DNA from: an uncultured Verrucomicrobiales bacterium
GTDB taxonomy: Bacteria; Verrucomicrobiota; Verrucomicrobiia; Verrucomicrobiales; Akkermansiaceae
Reading direction: 5' to 3'
Assembly: GCA_937969125.1 (NCBI GenBank)
Contig: CALBVA010000282.1
Span: 1-7,855, forward strand
DNA: 7,855 bases
Under the pieces are notes generated by a model. That model did not search any database. It worked only from the letters and a program-made list of their open reading frames with translations, and was not told the origin of the DNA. This document shows positions 1 to 6,142 of this stretch, in pieces. The translations under genes were made by a program, and so were the position numbers. Numbering within the stretch: the stretch's first letter is position 1; each line of letters opens with the position of its first letter.

Positions 1-132
1 GGAAAATACACCAGTCCTGTCTCTACCTTCAGCTTTCCAGAAAGCTTGGGCTACGCCATCGATATCAGCCCCCGCAAAGCACAATCATTCGTAATCCTCA
101 CTTCAAAAGGCCGCCTCGTCCTTTTTGACTAA
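1..132 (+). CDS. C-terminal end of a beta-propeller (WD40-like) protein, partial
   Basis: Frame 1 is open from the window edge to TAA at 130-132 and encodes the last 43 residues of a protein whose start lies outside. The tail contains GYAIDISP, then a strand-rich stretch SFVILTSKGRLVLFD. Alternating short beta strands ending in a xLVLFD-type strand are typical of the last blade of a WD40 or similar propeller; this is an inference from pattern, since no full blade is visible. The next gene starts 20 bases downstream on the same strand, so the two may be co-transcribed. Function and partners cannot be given from this fragment. Confidence 0.5.
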   Translation, partial: GKYTSPVSTFSFPESLGYAIDISPRKAQSFVILTSKGRLVLFD

Positions 133-152
133 CGTCTTCAACCATTAGAAAA

Positions 153-1268
153 ATGTTCGAACACATGGAAAGCATTGTGTGGGATCAACTCGACCACGCT
201 TATGGCCGCGCAAACGATGTGCCCGACCTTCTCCGTAATCTCATTTCGAAAGATCCGGAAGTTCGTGAAGAAGCCTTTAACGAACTCTTCTCTAACATCT
301 GGCATCAGGGAACAATTTATCGAGCCACCTCTTTTACAATCCCCACTCTGGTTGAACTCCTCGAACATTCCAAAACTCCAGATAAAGAAAGAGTAGCCCA
401 CCTCCTCTCTCTTATTGCCACTGGAACTGGCTCCCATCAAATTCATAGAGCTGACTCAAATAATCCAGAGATTGCAGCCAAGTTAAAAGACGAAGATGAA
501 TGCCTTCTTGCAATTAGGGATGCACTTGCGCCTCACATTGAAATTCTTCGACCCTATCTCAGAAGCCCTGAAGCTGAAATCAGGCAGAATGTTCGCGATG
601 CTCTGGAAGGACACTCCAAAAACCCACCTGAAAAACTCGAACTAACTTCAGAGCAACGCCGATTTCTCCATCATGTTTTTAGTGATCCTCAACTTACCTT
701 TTGGCTTCAATCAAATCACTGGGAGGCTACTGGAGCTGAAACAATCTCGGAAGAATCTGTCTACGCCGCAGAATGTGGAATTGTGACATACCCCAGCGGA
801 GAAGTCCTCTGCCAATTTGGCAATGTCGACTCAATTCCTGAATCTATTCACTACATGACAGGCCCAGTCTATACTGACAACACTCCCGGATTTGATCGAA
901 AACTTCTGGCTAAACAAAACGAAATCAGAATCACCCATGGCCCATCAAGCAGCCGTGCAGAAGATCCCGAAAATCACTACTCCACCACAGTCACCAACAA
1001 GACCAATAGACGCCTCAAAGCCACTAAGTTCGCGCCATTTTCGAAAGGCTTCCTGGGCATCAAACAACACCCCGACGAATCTTATTATTCGCCTACTCAA
1101 TTCCGGGAATGGTTCCGAGTGCCCGACTCCGAAGGCTGGATTCTTCCAGGAGAAAGTGTCTGTGATCCCGATAATTACGGCAGTGGCTCTGGGGCATGGG
1201 TTTATTTCTTTGAAGATGACCGAGGACATCGAATCATCGCAACGGCTCCTCTCGGGCGGAAAATTTAG
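153..1268 (+). CDS. HEAT-repeat protein with unrelated C-terminal domain, unknown function
   Basis: 371 residues. Residues 8-155 are helical and resemble bacterial HEAT-repeat proteins: WDQLDHAYGRANDVPDLLRNL, then DPEVREEAFNELFSNIWHQG, IPTLVELLEH and a later helical pair PYLRSPEAEIRQNVRDALEGH. Residues about 200-371 are different: beta-rich and aromatic, with HYSTTVTNKTNRR, an FREWFRVPDSEGWILPGES stretch and CDPDNYGSGSGAWVYFFEDDRG. I recall this W...GWI.PGES..DP(D/N)NYG....WVYF pattern from stand-alone hypothetical proteins, so this looks like a two-domain fusion. No signal peptide, membrane segment or catalytic motif is visible. HEAT proteins of this sort are often found near polymorphic toxins as immunity-like or scaffold proteins, but no toxin is in the window. 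ATG 153 is used; ATG 165 is an alternative, and neither has a strong ribosome site. The stop is one base from the convergent ATP-grasp gene. Confidence 0.8.
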   Translation: MFEHMESIVWDQLDHAYGRANDVPDLLRNLISKDPEVREEAFNELFSNIWHQGTIYRATSFTIPTLVELLEHSKTPDKERVAHLLSLIATGTGSHQIHRADSNNPEIAAKLKDEDECLLAIRDALAPHIEILRPYLRSPEAEIRQNVRDALEGHSKNPPEKLELTSEQRRFLHHVFSDPQLTFWLQSNHWEATGAETISEESVYAAECGIVTYPSGEVLCQFGNVDSIPESIHYMTGPVYTDNTPGFDRKLLAKQNEIRITHGPSSSRAEDPENHYSTTVTNKTNRRLKATKFAPFSKGFLGIKQHPDESYYSPTQFREWFRVPDSEGWILPGESVCDPDNYGSGSGAWVYFFEDDRGHRIIATAPLGRKI

Positions 1269-1269
1269 C

Positions 1270-2352
1270 TCAGCTGGCAGCCAACCAGGTCGCTAACTCT
1301 GCTTCGTAGGAATCCTGCCCGTGAGATAGTAAATTCGGCAAAAGGTCACCAAAAGCATTCACTTCCGCAACTGCGACCGATTCCATCGAAGAACTAATCA
1401 TGAGGTCCACAGCAATGTAGTGGCACTTTGGAAAAGTAGCCGCAGCTTGCTCACAGGTATTGATTGCTTCTGTCCACACGCCGTCTCCAAGTTGCTTCTT
1501 AATATCGTTCAAATCACCTCTCGCATTTCCCAGATGAAGATTGGTGATCGGCGAGCGACTCGTGCGAGCCACGACATGCCTGACTTTTCCTGAAATCACC
1601 AGAACCCGAAAATCCACAGCTCGCCCACCCAATACGGCTTTAGGAAACCATCGCTCAACGAAGAAATTTTCCGGTCCGAGTAAATCCAGCAAAACCTCTA
1701 CTTCCTGAAGCGTCTCATACCTAGACATGCGTAATGAATTGTAAAGTCCCCCCTCTTCTATCTTCACCGAGGTCGTCGCTAAAATTCGGTGATTTTGTCG
1801 CTGTAATGCAACCACACCTGATGCCGATGAACTATGCCTAGGCTTCACAAAAACGCGCCGCCTATGGCACTCGTCCATCAAACGAAAAACCTCGCTGGAA
1901 TCTTGAGCTAATCCCAAAATTGGCGGTGCCGAAACCCCAGCTTCTATGAGATGATTCTGACAACGATATTTGTCAAACATCAGAGCAATTTCCTCAGGAG
2001 AATTCATCATGGGTAACGCCTCCCCCAACAATTCCTGAAGGTAGGAAAGCACTGATTGCCATCCTAGATACCACGCTCTTTGATTGCCAATACGTCCCCC
2101 CTTATAGTCCTCCTCAGAAAAAGGAATTCCTCCTCCACGGGCGACTAAAAGAGAATCAACTCGGGCATTCTCGCCTGGAGATTCGATCCTAAGAACATCA
2201 CACGACTTGGCAGCCGCTTCGAGTCCGCCCTCATTTAAGAGAATTTGCTCCCATGAGACCACGACGGGGGTGGGAAGAGAAAGCCGGGCACAAGCTTGAA
2301 GAAAAAACGCCACCCGGCGGTTCTCAGGATTTCCGATGAGGAGAAAGCGCAT
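1270..2352 (-). CDS. STM4014-type ATP-grasp protein
   Basis: 360 residues from ATG 2352. A TTG one codon upstream (2355) directly follows the LRR gene's stop, but ATG is the better start. The opening MRFLLIGNPENRR is a short strand followed by a nucleotide-binding-like turn. The central and C-terminal parts form an ATP-grasp fold: VFVKPRHSSSASGVVAL around residues 167-183, with K170 as the probable ATP-contacting lysine; FFVERWF at 230-236; VDFRVLVISGKVRHVVARTS at 246-265; and EVNAFGDLLPN at 330-340, whose E330 and N332 fit the magnesium ligands at the end of the fold. ATP-grasp enzymes join a carboxylate to an amine, thiol or similar group through an acylphosphate, so a ligase role is expected; the substrate is unknown. 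It is cytosolic, with no membrane segment. It follows the LRR gene in a two-gene minus-strand operon. STM4014 family members accompany STM4011-4013 and STM4015 elsewhere, which supports the assignment. Confidence 0.88.
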   Translation of the reverse strand: MRFLLIGNPENRRVAFFLQACARLSLPTPVVVSWEQILLNEGGLEAAAKSCDVLRIESPGENARVDSLLVARGGGIPFSEEDYKGGRIGNQRAWYLGWQSVLSYLQELLGEALPMMNSPEEIALMFDKYRCQNHLIEAGVSAPPILGLAQDSSEVFRLMDECHRRRVFVKPRHSSSASGVVALQRQNHRILATTSVKIEEGGLYNSLRMSRYETLQEVEVLLDLLGPENFFVERWFPKAVLGGRAVDFRVLVISGKVRHVVARTSRSPITNLHLGNARGDLNDIKKQLGDGVWTEAINTCEQAAATFPKCHYIAVDLMISSSMESVAVAEVNAFGDLLPNLLSHGQDSYEAELATWLAAS

Positions 2353-2355
2353 CAA

Positions 2356-3297
2356 CTATTCAGAGACAGCCACATAGTAATCCACTGTCCCGTCATATTC
2401 ATCACCTTCCTCTTGGTCACTGACATCCACGACAGGGCCTAAGTTCGCAAACTGCGCCATGACCTCGTTACTCATGTAGTGATGATGGAGATCGAGTTTT
2501 TTGAGAGTCTTAATTTTCTCGGAGGATAAAAGCATTTTAGCGCCTTCATCCTGCAGGGTTCCCAGCGCCAAGCTTAGCTCCTCCAGTTGGTCTAAAATCG
2601 GAGCATCCACGATTTCCTCGACAACCTTATTGGTAATCTCACTATTCATGAGGCCGAGGGACTTTAACTTGGGAAAAGGATTCCCTTGGAAAAAATCGCG
2701 GAGATCATCAACCGAGATATCGGCGTCTCGTTCTTCACAGCCCAGCCAGATTTCCAATGATTCCAGCTCTGGAAAATCTGACTGGAGAATTCCTTGGAAT
2801 GCTTCTTTACGAAGCCCCGCAGTCTGAATCACTAGCTTCTTTAACTTGGAGTGAGACGCTTTGGTAAAAGCAATGTTATTCTGATACCCTTCTCCACCAC
2901 GAGCGTGTAACTCTTCTAACAAAGGAAAAGCATCGAGCACCGGAGCGCCGACATCTCCTTGTCCAATCCAAGTCATCTCAGAATCCTCCATCAACATCTC
3001 TCCAAGAAACAACCACCGAAGCTTTGAAAATTTCTCCTTATTCTCAAGAAGCCTTTTGACCGAATCTGCATAAAACGACTCCGCCACATCATTATTGAGG
3101 CCCAAGCTCAAGCCGACCGACTCTCCACAGGCTGGGTCTTGAAGATACTTGGCAAATTGGACTTCAAATCCTCCCCATTCTTCATTGTCCCATGTGTAGG
3201 CCAACCGATAAATGCGATAGGGACACTCCAATGCCTTCTCAGAGTTGTAGGGAACAACCGGAATGCCTTGCCACTGCTTGGTATAATCTTCAATCAT
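2356..3297 (-). CDS. STM4015-type leucine-rich-repeat protein
   Basis: 313 residues with several degenerate leucine-rich repeats: LRWLFLGEM (about 93-101), FPLLEELHARGG (124-135), KLKKLVIQTAG (151-161), FPELESLEIWLG (175-186), FPKLKSLGLMNSEI (208-221), LEELSLALGTLQDEGAKMLL (238-257) and LKKLDLHHHYMS (265-276). The segments MTWIGQGDV, LDLHHHYMS and the terminus YVAVSE match my memory of the STM4015 family closely. Residues 291-304 form an acidic linker (DVSDQEEGDEYDG) before the conserved-looking tail. LRR proteins usually bind other proteins, so a scaffold, substrate-carrier or inhibitor role inside the cluster is plausible; no catalytic motif is seen. It is the first gene of the minus arm, with ATG 3297 at the edge of the divergent control region and its stop three bases before the ATP-grasp ATG. 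The predicted promoter leaves only about 10 bases of leader and no clear Shine-Dalgarno site. Confidence 0.9.
   Translation of the reverse strand: MIEDYTKQWQGIPVVPYNSEKALECPYRIYRLAYTWDNEEWGGFEVQFAKYLQDPACGESVGLSLGLNNDVAESFYADSVKRLLENKEKFSKLRWLFLGEMLMEDSEMTWIGQGDVGAPVLDAFPLLEELHARGGEGYQNNIAFTKASHSKLKKLVIQTAGLRKEAFQGILQSDFPELESLEIWLGCEERDADISVDDLRDFFQGNPFPKLKSLGLMNSEITNKVVEEIVDAPILDQLEELSLALGTLQDEGAKMLLSSEKIKTLKKLDLHHHYMSNEVMAQFANLGPVVDVSDQEEGDEYDGTVDYYVAVSE
3278..3287 (+). promoter_or_regulatory. Extended -10 promoter for the HAD/STM4013/4012/4011 operon
   Basis: A perfect TATAAT at 3282-3287 is preceded by TGG (3279-3281), forming an extended -10 element (TGnTATAAT). No good -35 stands 17 bases upstream, as is usual for extended -10 promoters. 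Transcription would begin near 3294, giving a leader of about 65 bases before ATG 3359. The element lies inside the first codons of the oppositely oriented LRR gene. The motif is seen directly; its use as a promoter is inferred. Confidence 0.5.
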
Positions 3298-3314
3298 GTT
3301 CTTAGGATGAGGTT

Positions 3315-3343
3315 AGGATAGCTGCCCCAACCTTAACCATCAA
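3315..3343 (-). promoter_or_regulatory. Sigma-70-like promoter for the STM4015-STM4014 arm
   Basis: On the minus strand a -35-like TTGATG (3338-3343) and a -10-like TATCCT (3315-3320) are separated by exactly 17 bases. Transcription would start near 3308, about 10 bases before ATG 3297, so the mRNA would be almost leaderless. It sits next to the opposing plus-strand promoter, so the two arms may compete or share a regulator. Confidence 0.45.
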
Positions 3344-3358
3344 AAAGACGTGTCATTT

Positions 3359-4027
3359 ATGAACTCACCAATCAGAGGAATCGCCTTCGACCTCGATGAC
3401 ACTCTCTTCTCACGCCAAAAGGCCGTCGAATTTCTGCTGAGATCTTGGAACAAGGGTCCACTCTCTCCTGCACAACTCAAAATGATTTCGGAGAAAGACG
3501 AACAAGGATATAGCGAGCGTAGCGAATTTTTCTCATGGCTCGGATGCTTTCTTAACTTGGATCGTTCCGGATCCGAGCTTCAGCTCCGCTTCATTCAGGA
3601 ACTCCCCCGTCACATTCCTCGGCAAACAAGTTCGATAGATATTCTCGGAAAACTTCAAAACGCCGGATATTCCACCGCCATCCTCACTAATGGAGGCTCT
3701 GCTCTGCAACGTGCCAAACTACAAGCTAGTGGAATCATAGAACACGTCGAGCATTCGAAAGTCATCGTTGCCGGAGAAACACCCTACGACAAACCAGAAC
3801 CGGAAATCTTTCACCACTTGGCCGATAAGATGAACCTCCCAGCAGACAACATTCTCTACGTTGGTGATCATCTCATTAACGATATTGTCGGCGCTGGCTC
3901 GGCTGGCTTTCACTGCGCGTGGATGCGTATGGGACGCTGCATTCCAAGAGAACTATCTCAAAATGTTTTCGTGATTGATCACCTCGAAGAACTCCTCACA
4001 CAGTTGCTTGGAAATGAGTATCCCTGA
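3359..4027 (+). CDS. HAD-superfamily hydrolase (phosphatase-like)
   Basis: 222 residues from ATG 3359; an in-frame GTG at 3350 would add three residues but has no ribosome site. All four HAD motifs are present: motif I D11-L-D13-D-T15, with D11 as nucleophile and D13 as acid/base; motif II ILTNGGS with T110; motif III K145 in YDKPEPEIF; motif IV YVGDHLINDIVGA with D170 and N174-D175 for magnesium. A helical cap lies between motifs I and II (about residues 18-95), as in subfamily I phosphatases such as YjjG or phosphoglycolate-phosphatase relatives. The expected reaction is hydrolysis of a small phosphate ester in the cytosol; the substrate is not predictable. It is the first gene of the plus arm, and its stop at 4025-4027 is one base before the chosen start of the next gene. 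It may clear or finish a phosphorylated intermediate of the pathway. Confidence 0.88.
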   Translation: MNSPIRGIAFDLDDTLFSRQKAVEFLLRSWNKGPLSPAQLKMISEKDEQGYSERSEFFSWLGCFLNLDRSGSELQLRFIQELPRHIPRQTSSIDILGKLQNAGYSTAILTNGGSALQRAKLQASGIIEHVEHSKVIVAGETPYDKPEPEIFHHLADKMNLPADNILYVGDHLINDIVGAGSAGFHCAWMRMGRCIPRELSQNVFVIDHLEELLTQLLGNEYP

Positions 4028-4028
4028 C

Positions 4029-4817
4029 ATGAACCAAATCGTCGGAGAACGAGATATCGCCTTTGTGGTGTTCGACGCTCTCCGGTACGATGTGGCCACC
4101 AAAGAACTAGCTGCAGGTCGCACTCCTAATTTGGGAGAGCTTCTTCCTCATGGATGGGAAAAGCGTCATAGCCCAGGCAATTTCACCTATGCAGCCCACA
4201 GTGCTTTTTTCGCCGGTTTCCTCCCTACTCCGGCTGCGTCAGAAAGCTCACAGGAACGGCTCTTTGCTTCTGCCTTCGGTGGTAGTGAGACCACTGGAAG
4301 CCATACCTACACCTTCGAAGAACCCGACTTCGTGAGCGCTCTGCGAGCACGCCACTATCACAGTATCTGCATTGGCGGTGTCGGTTTTTTTAACAAACAG
4401 ACTGCTCTCAGCCGGGTGTTTCCAAATCTCTTCGATGAAAGCCATTGGAGCGAAGCCATGGGTGTCACCGGAAAGAATTCTACCGAGCATCAATTCGCTC
4501 TCGCACGCGAGCGCCTCTGGAATCGCCCCCCTGATCAGAGGACCTTTCTTTATCTCAACATCAGCGCCATTCATCAGCCGAATTGTTCCTACCTAGATAA
4601 GGCTGAAGACAACCTGGAAACCCATGCAGCCGCTCTGCACTATGTTGATTCCCAGATTCCCCATCTCCAAGCCACCCTCTCAAAACGCGGGGCCTTTCTT
4701 ATTCTCTGCTCCGACCATGGCACTCTTTATGGTGAAGATGGATTTGTGGGGCATCGCACTGGTCACGAAGCCGTCTACACCGTTCCCTACACCCATCTCC
4801 TGATCGATCCCACATGA
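4029..4817 (+). CDS. STM4013/SEN3800-type hydrolase (alkaline phosphatase superfamily)
   Basis: 262 residues from ATG 4029. This start gives MNQIVGERDIAFVVFDALRYDVA, which fits the family's short lead-in; ATG 4014 (five codons upstream, overlapping the HAD gene by 14 bases) is the alternative. Motifs of the alkaline phosphatase/sulfatase/phosphopentomutase superfamily are visible: D16 in FDALRYD; a likely nucleophile T53 in GNFTYAAHSAF, where sulfatases carry formylglycine; metal ligands D229 and H230 in CSDHG; and H242/H246 in VGHRTGHE near the end. It is shorter than true sulfatases and has no signal peptide, so a cytosolic metal-dependent hydrolase or phosphotransferase acting on a phosphate ester or diester is likely. 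A mutase cannot be excluded. The stop overlaps the next start as ATGA at 4814-4817, implying translational coupling to the radical SAM gene. Confidence 0.87.
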   Translation: MNQIVGERDIAFVVFDALRYDVATKELAAGRTPNLGELLPHGWEKRHSPGNFTYAAHSAFFAGFLPTPAASESSQERLFASAFGGSETTGSHTYTFEEPDFVSALRARHYHSICIGGVGFFNKQTALSRVFPNLFDESHWSEAMGVTGKNSTEHQFALARERLWNRPPDQRTFLYLNISAIHQPNCSYLDKAEDNLETHAAALHYVDSQIPHLQATLSKRGAFLILCSDHGTLYGEDGFVGHRTGHEAVYTVPYTHLLIDPT

Positions 4818-6142
4818 GCCACCTTGCTACCAAACTCCTGGAAGACCCCTATCAAGGATATGCCTACGGCTATCCTCACAAAACGGCCTACCGACCTCTC
4901 GAGCCAGCCATTCCCCTACAGCCGCATTGGGAAAAAGAAGATCTCAGCAGCCTCTTCTTCTACCTTCACATCCCCTTCTGTGAAATGCGCTGTGGTTTCT
5001 GTAATCTCTTTACGACTACTCACCCCAATGAGGGACTCGTCTCTGCTTACCTGAATACCGTAGCTCGGCAGATGCAGACCATGAGTGACATGCTCGATAC
5101 CCCTCGCTTTGCACAAGCCGCATTTGGAGGCGGCACGCCATCCTTTCTCTCCCTCTCCGAACTGGAAACTCTTTTCAAAAATATCTCCAAGCACTTTGGC
5201 CCTTTCGAAAAAGGCACCCCAATTTCATTTGAAACCTCCCCCTCCACCGTCGAACCTGAAAAACTAGCCTTCCTCAAAGAAGCAGGAGTCACTCGACTCA
5301 GTATAGGGGTGCAAAGTTTCCTTCTTGAGGAAACAAAAGCTCTCGGTCGTCCTCAGAAACCTGAGACTCTTCATCATGCTCTTGAGATCATCGCCAAGAC
5401 GAATTTCCCTGTCTTTAACATCGACCTCATCTATGGAACACAAGGACAAACGCCAGAGACTTGGCAAAGCTCCCTCGAACAAGCAGTCAGCTATCACCCT
5501 CAGGAGCTCTTTCTCTATCCGCTCTACGTCCGACCTCTTACCGGTCTCGGAAAGAAAGAACGCCTTCCCTCTGACCTTCGTCCCGAACTCTACAAACAGG
5601 CCCGCGATTTCCTCCTCTCAAAAGGCTACGAGCAAATTTCCATGCGCCTCTTCCGTCATCGAGAAGCATCAGTGCCGCAAAACCAAGGCCCAATCCACTG
5701 TTGTCAGGAAGATGGCATGATTGGTTTCGGAGCCGGAGCGAGATCATACACCCATGATCTCCACTACAGCTCCGAGTACGCTGTTGGTCGCAGCGGAATC
5801 ATGGAGATCTTAAAACACTACACCGAAAGCTCGGATGAAGCCTTCAAGGTCGCAGACTACGGATGCCTCCTCACCAAAGATGATCATCACCGCCGCTACC
5901 TCATCAAATCCATTCTTCGGAAAGGAGGCTTAATTCACCAAGATTACCAGAACGAATTTGGACACCCCATTGCACAAGACTTCGGCTCCGAAATCACCCA
6001 ACTCATCGACTGTGGCCTTGCTACAAATAACAGCTACCATCTCCATCTCACTGCAGAAGGGTTTGCTTACTCCGACCTCATCGGACCTTGGCTCTTCTCC
6101 TCGAATATTACCGGTAGAATGGAACAATATGAACTCGTCTAA
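4814..6142 (+). CDS. STM4012-type HemN-like radical SAM protein
   Basis: 442 residues. The radical SAM cluster motif is C56-x3-C60-x2-C63 in HIPFCEMRCGFCNLF, as in HemN/HemW enzymes. Further HemN-like elements follow in order: FGGGTPSFLS (104-113) for the SAM amino group, FETSPSTV (139-146), RLSIGVQSF (161-169), NIDLIYGTQGQT (202-213) and GFGAGARSY (304-312). A C-terminal winged-helix-like HemN domain runs from about residue 350 (RRYLIKSILRKGGLI) to 425. HemN-like proteins are often not coproporphyrinogen oxidases; related ones are heme chaperones, methyltransferases or cyclopropanases, so old annotations as hemN should not be taken literally. The extra pair C296-C297 (HCCQED) is unusual and could bind metal or substrate. 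The start overlaps the previous stop (ATGA) and no Shine-Dalgarno is visible, so coupled translation is likely. The stop lies 14 bases inside the next gene. Confidence 0.92.
   Translation: MSHLATKLLEDPYQGYAYGYPHKTAYRPLEPAIPLQPHWEKEDLSSLFFYLHIPFCEMRCGFCNLFTTTHPNEGLVSAYLNTVARQMQTMSDMLDTPRFAQAAFGGGTPSFLSLSELETLFKNISKHFGPFEKGTPISFETSPSTVEPEKLAFLKEAGVTRLSIGVQSFLLEETKALGRPQKPETLHHALEIIAKTNFPVFNIDLIYGTQGQTPETWQSSLEQAVSYHPQELFLYPLYVRPLTGLGKKERLPSDLRPELYKQARDFLLSKGYEQISMRLFRHREASVPQNQGPIHCCQEDGMIGFGAGARSYTHDLHYSSEYAVGRSGIMEILKHYTESSDEAFKVADYGCLLTKDDHHRRYLIKSILRKGGLIHQDYQNEFGHPIAQDFGSEITQLIDCGLATNNSYHLHLTAEGFAYSDLIGPWLFSSNITGRMEQYELV
6121..6123 (+). promoter_or_regulatory. Ribosome binding site deciding the STM4011-type start
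   Basis: GGA(A) at 6121-6124, counted as GGA, lies five bases before ATG 6129, inside the 3' end of the preceding radical SAM gene. It supports a start at 6129 rather than the open frame that begins at 5958, whose extra N-terminal residues are low-complexity shadow translation of the upstream gene. Confidence 0.5.

Noticed and set aside
892..1296. Open frame of 134 codons on the plus strand inside the HEAT gene
   Set aside because: It lies out of frame within a well-supported gene, shows no family-like motifs and has no ribosome site, so it is a shadow frame.
1253..1321. A tRNA-like stretch: TTTAGCTCAGCTGG resembles a D-arm and is flanked by a 7-bp acceptor-like pairing
   Set aside because: Eight bases instead of two separate the would-be acceptor stem from the D-arm, there is no TTCGAAT-type T-loop, the total length is 69 bases, and the region codes for the ends of two genes. 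A chance resemblance is more likely.
3298..3358. Gene for a RiPP precursor peptide between the two arms
   Set aside because: Only 61 bases are available, with no frame that has a start and a ribosome site; the space is taken up by promoter elements.
4029..4817. Sulfatase
   Set aside because: The C/S-x-P-x-R formylglycine motif is absent; a threonine in GNFTYAAHSAF occupies the probable nucleophile position, there is no signal peptide, and the protein is too short.
5958..6128. N-terminal extension of the STM4011-type protein from ATG 5958
   Set aside because: The extra 57 residues are low-complexity Ser/Thr-rich translation of the preceding gene in another frame. The radical SAM motif sits at the normal distance from ATG 6129, which has a ribosome site.
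4814..6142. Annotation as coproporphyrinogen III dehydrogenase (hemN)
   Set aside because: The similarity is to the HemN-like superfamily only; the neighbours are the STM4011-4015 set and not heme genes, so a heme role is not supported.
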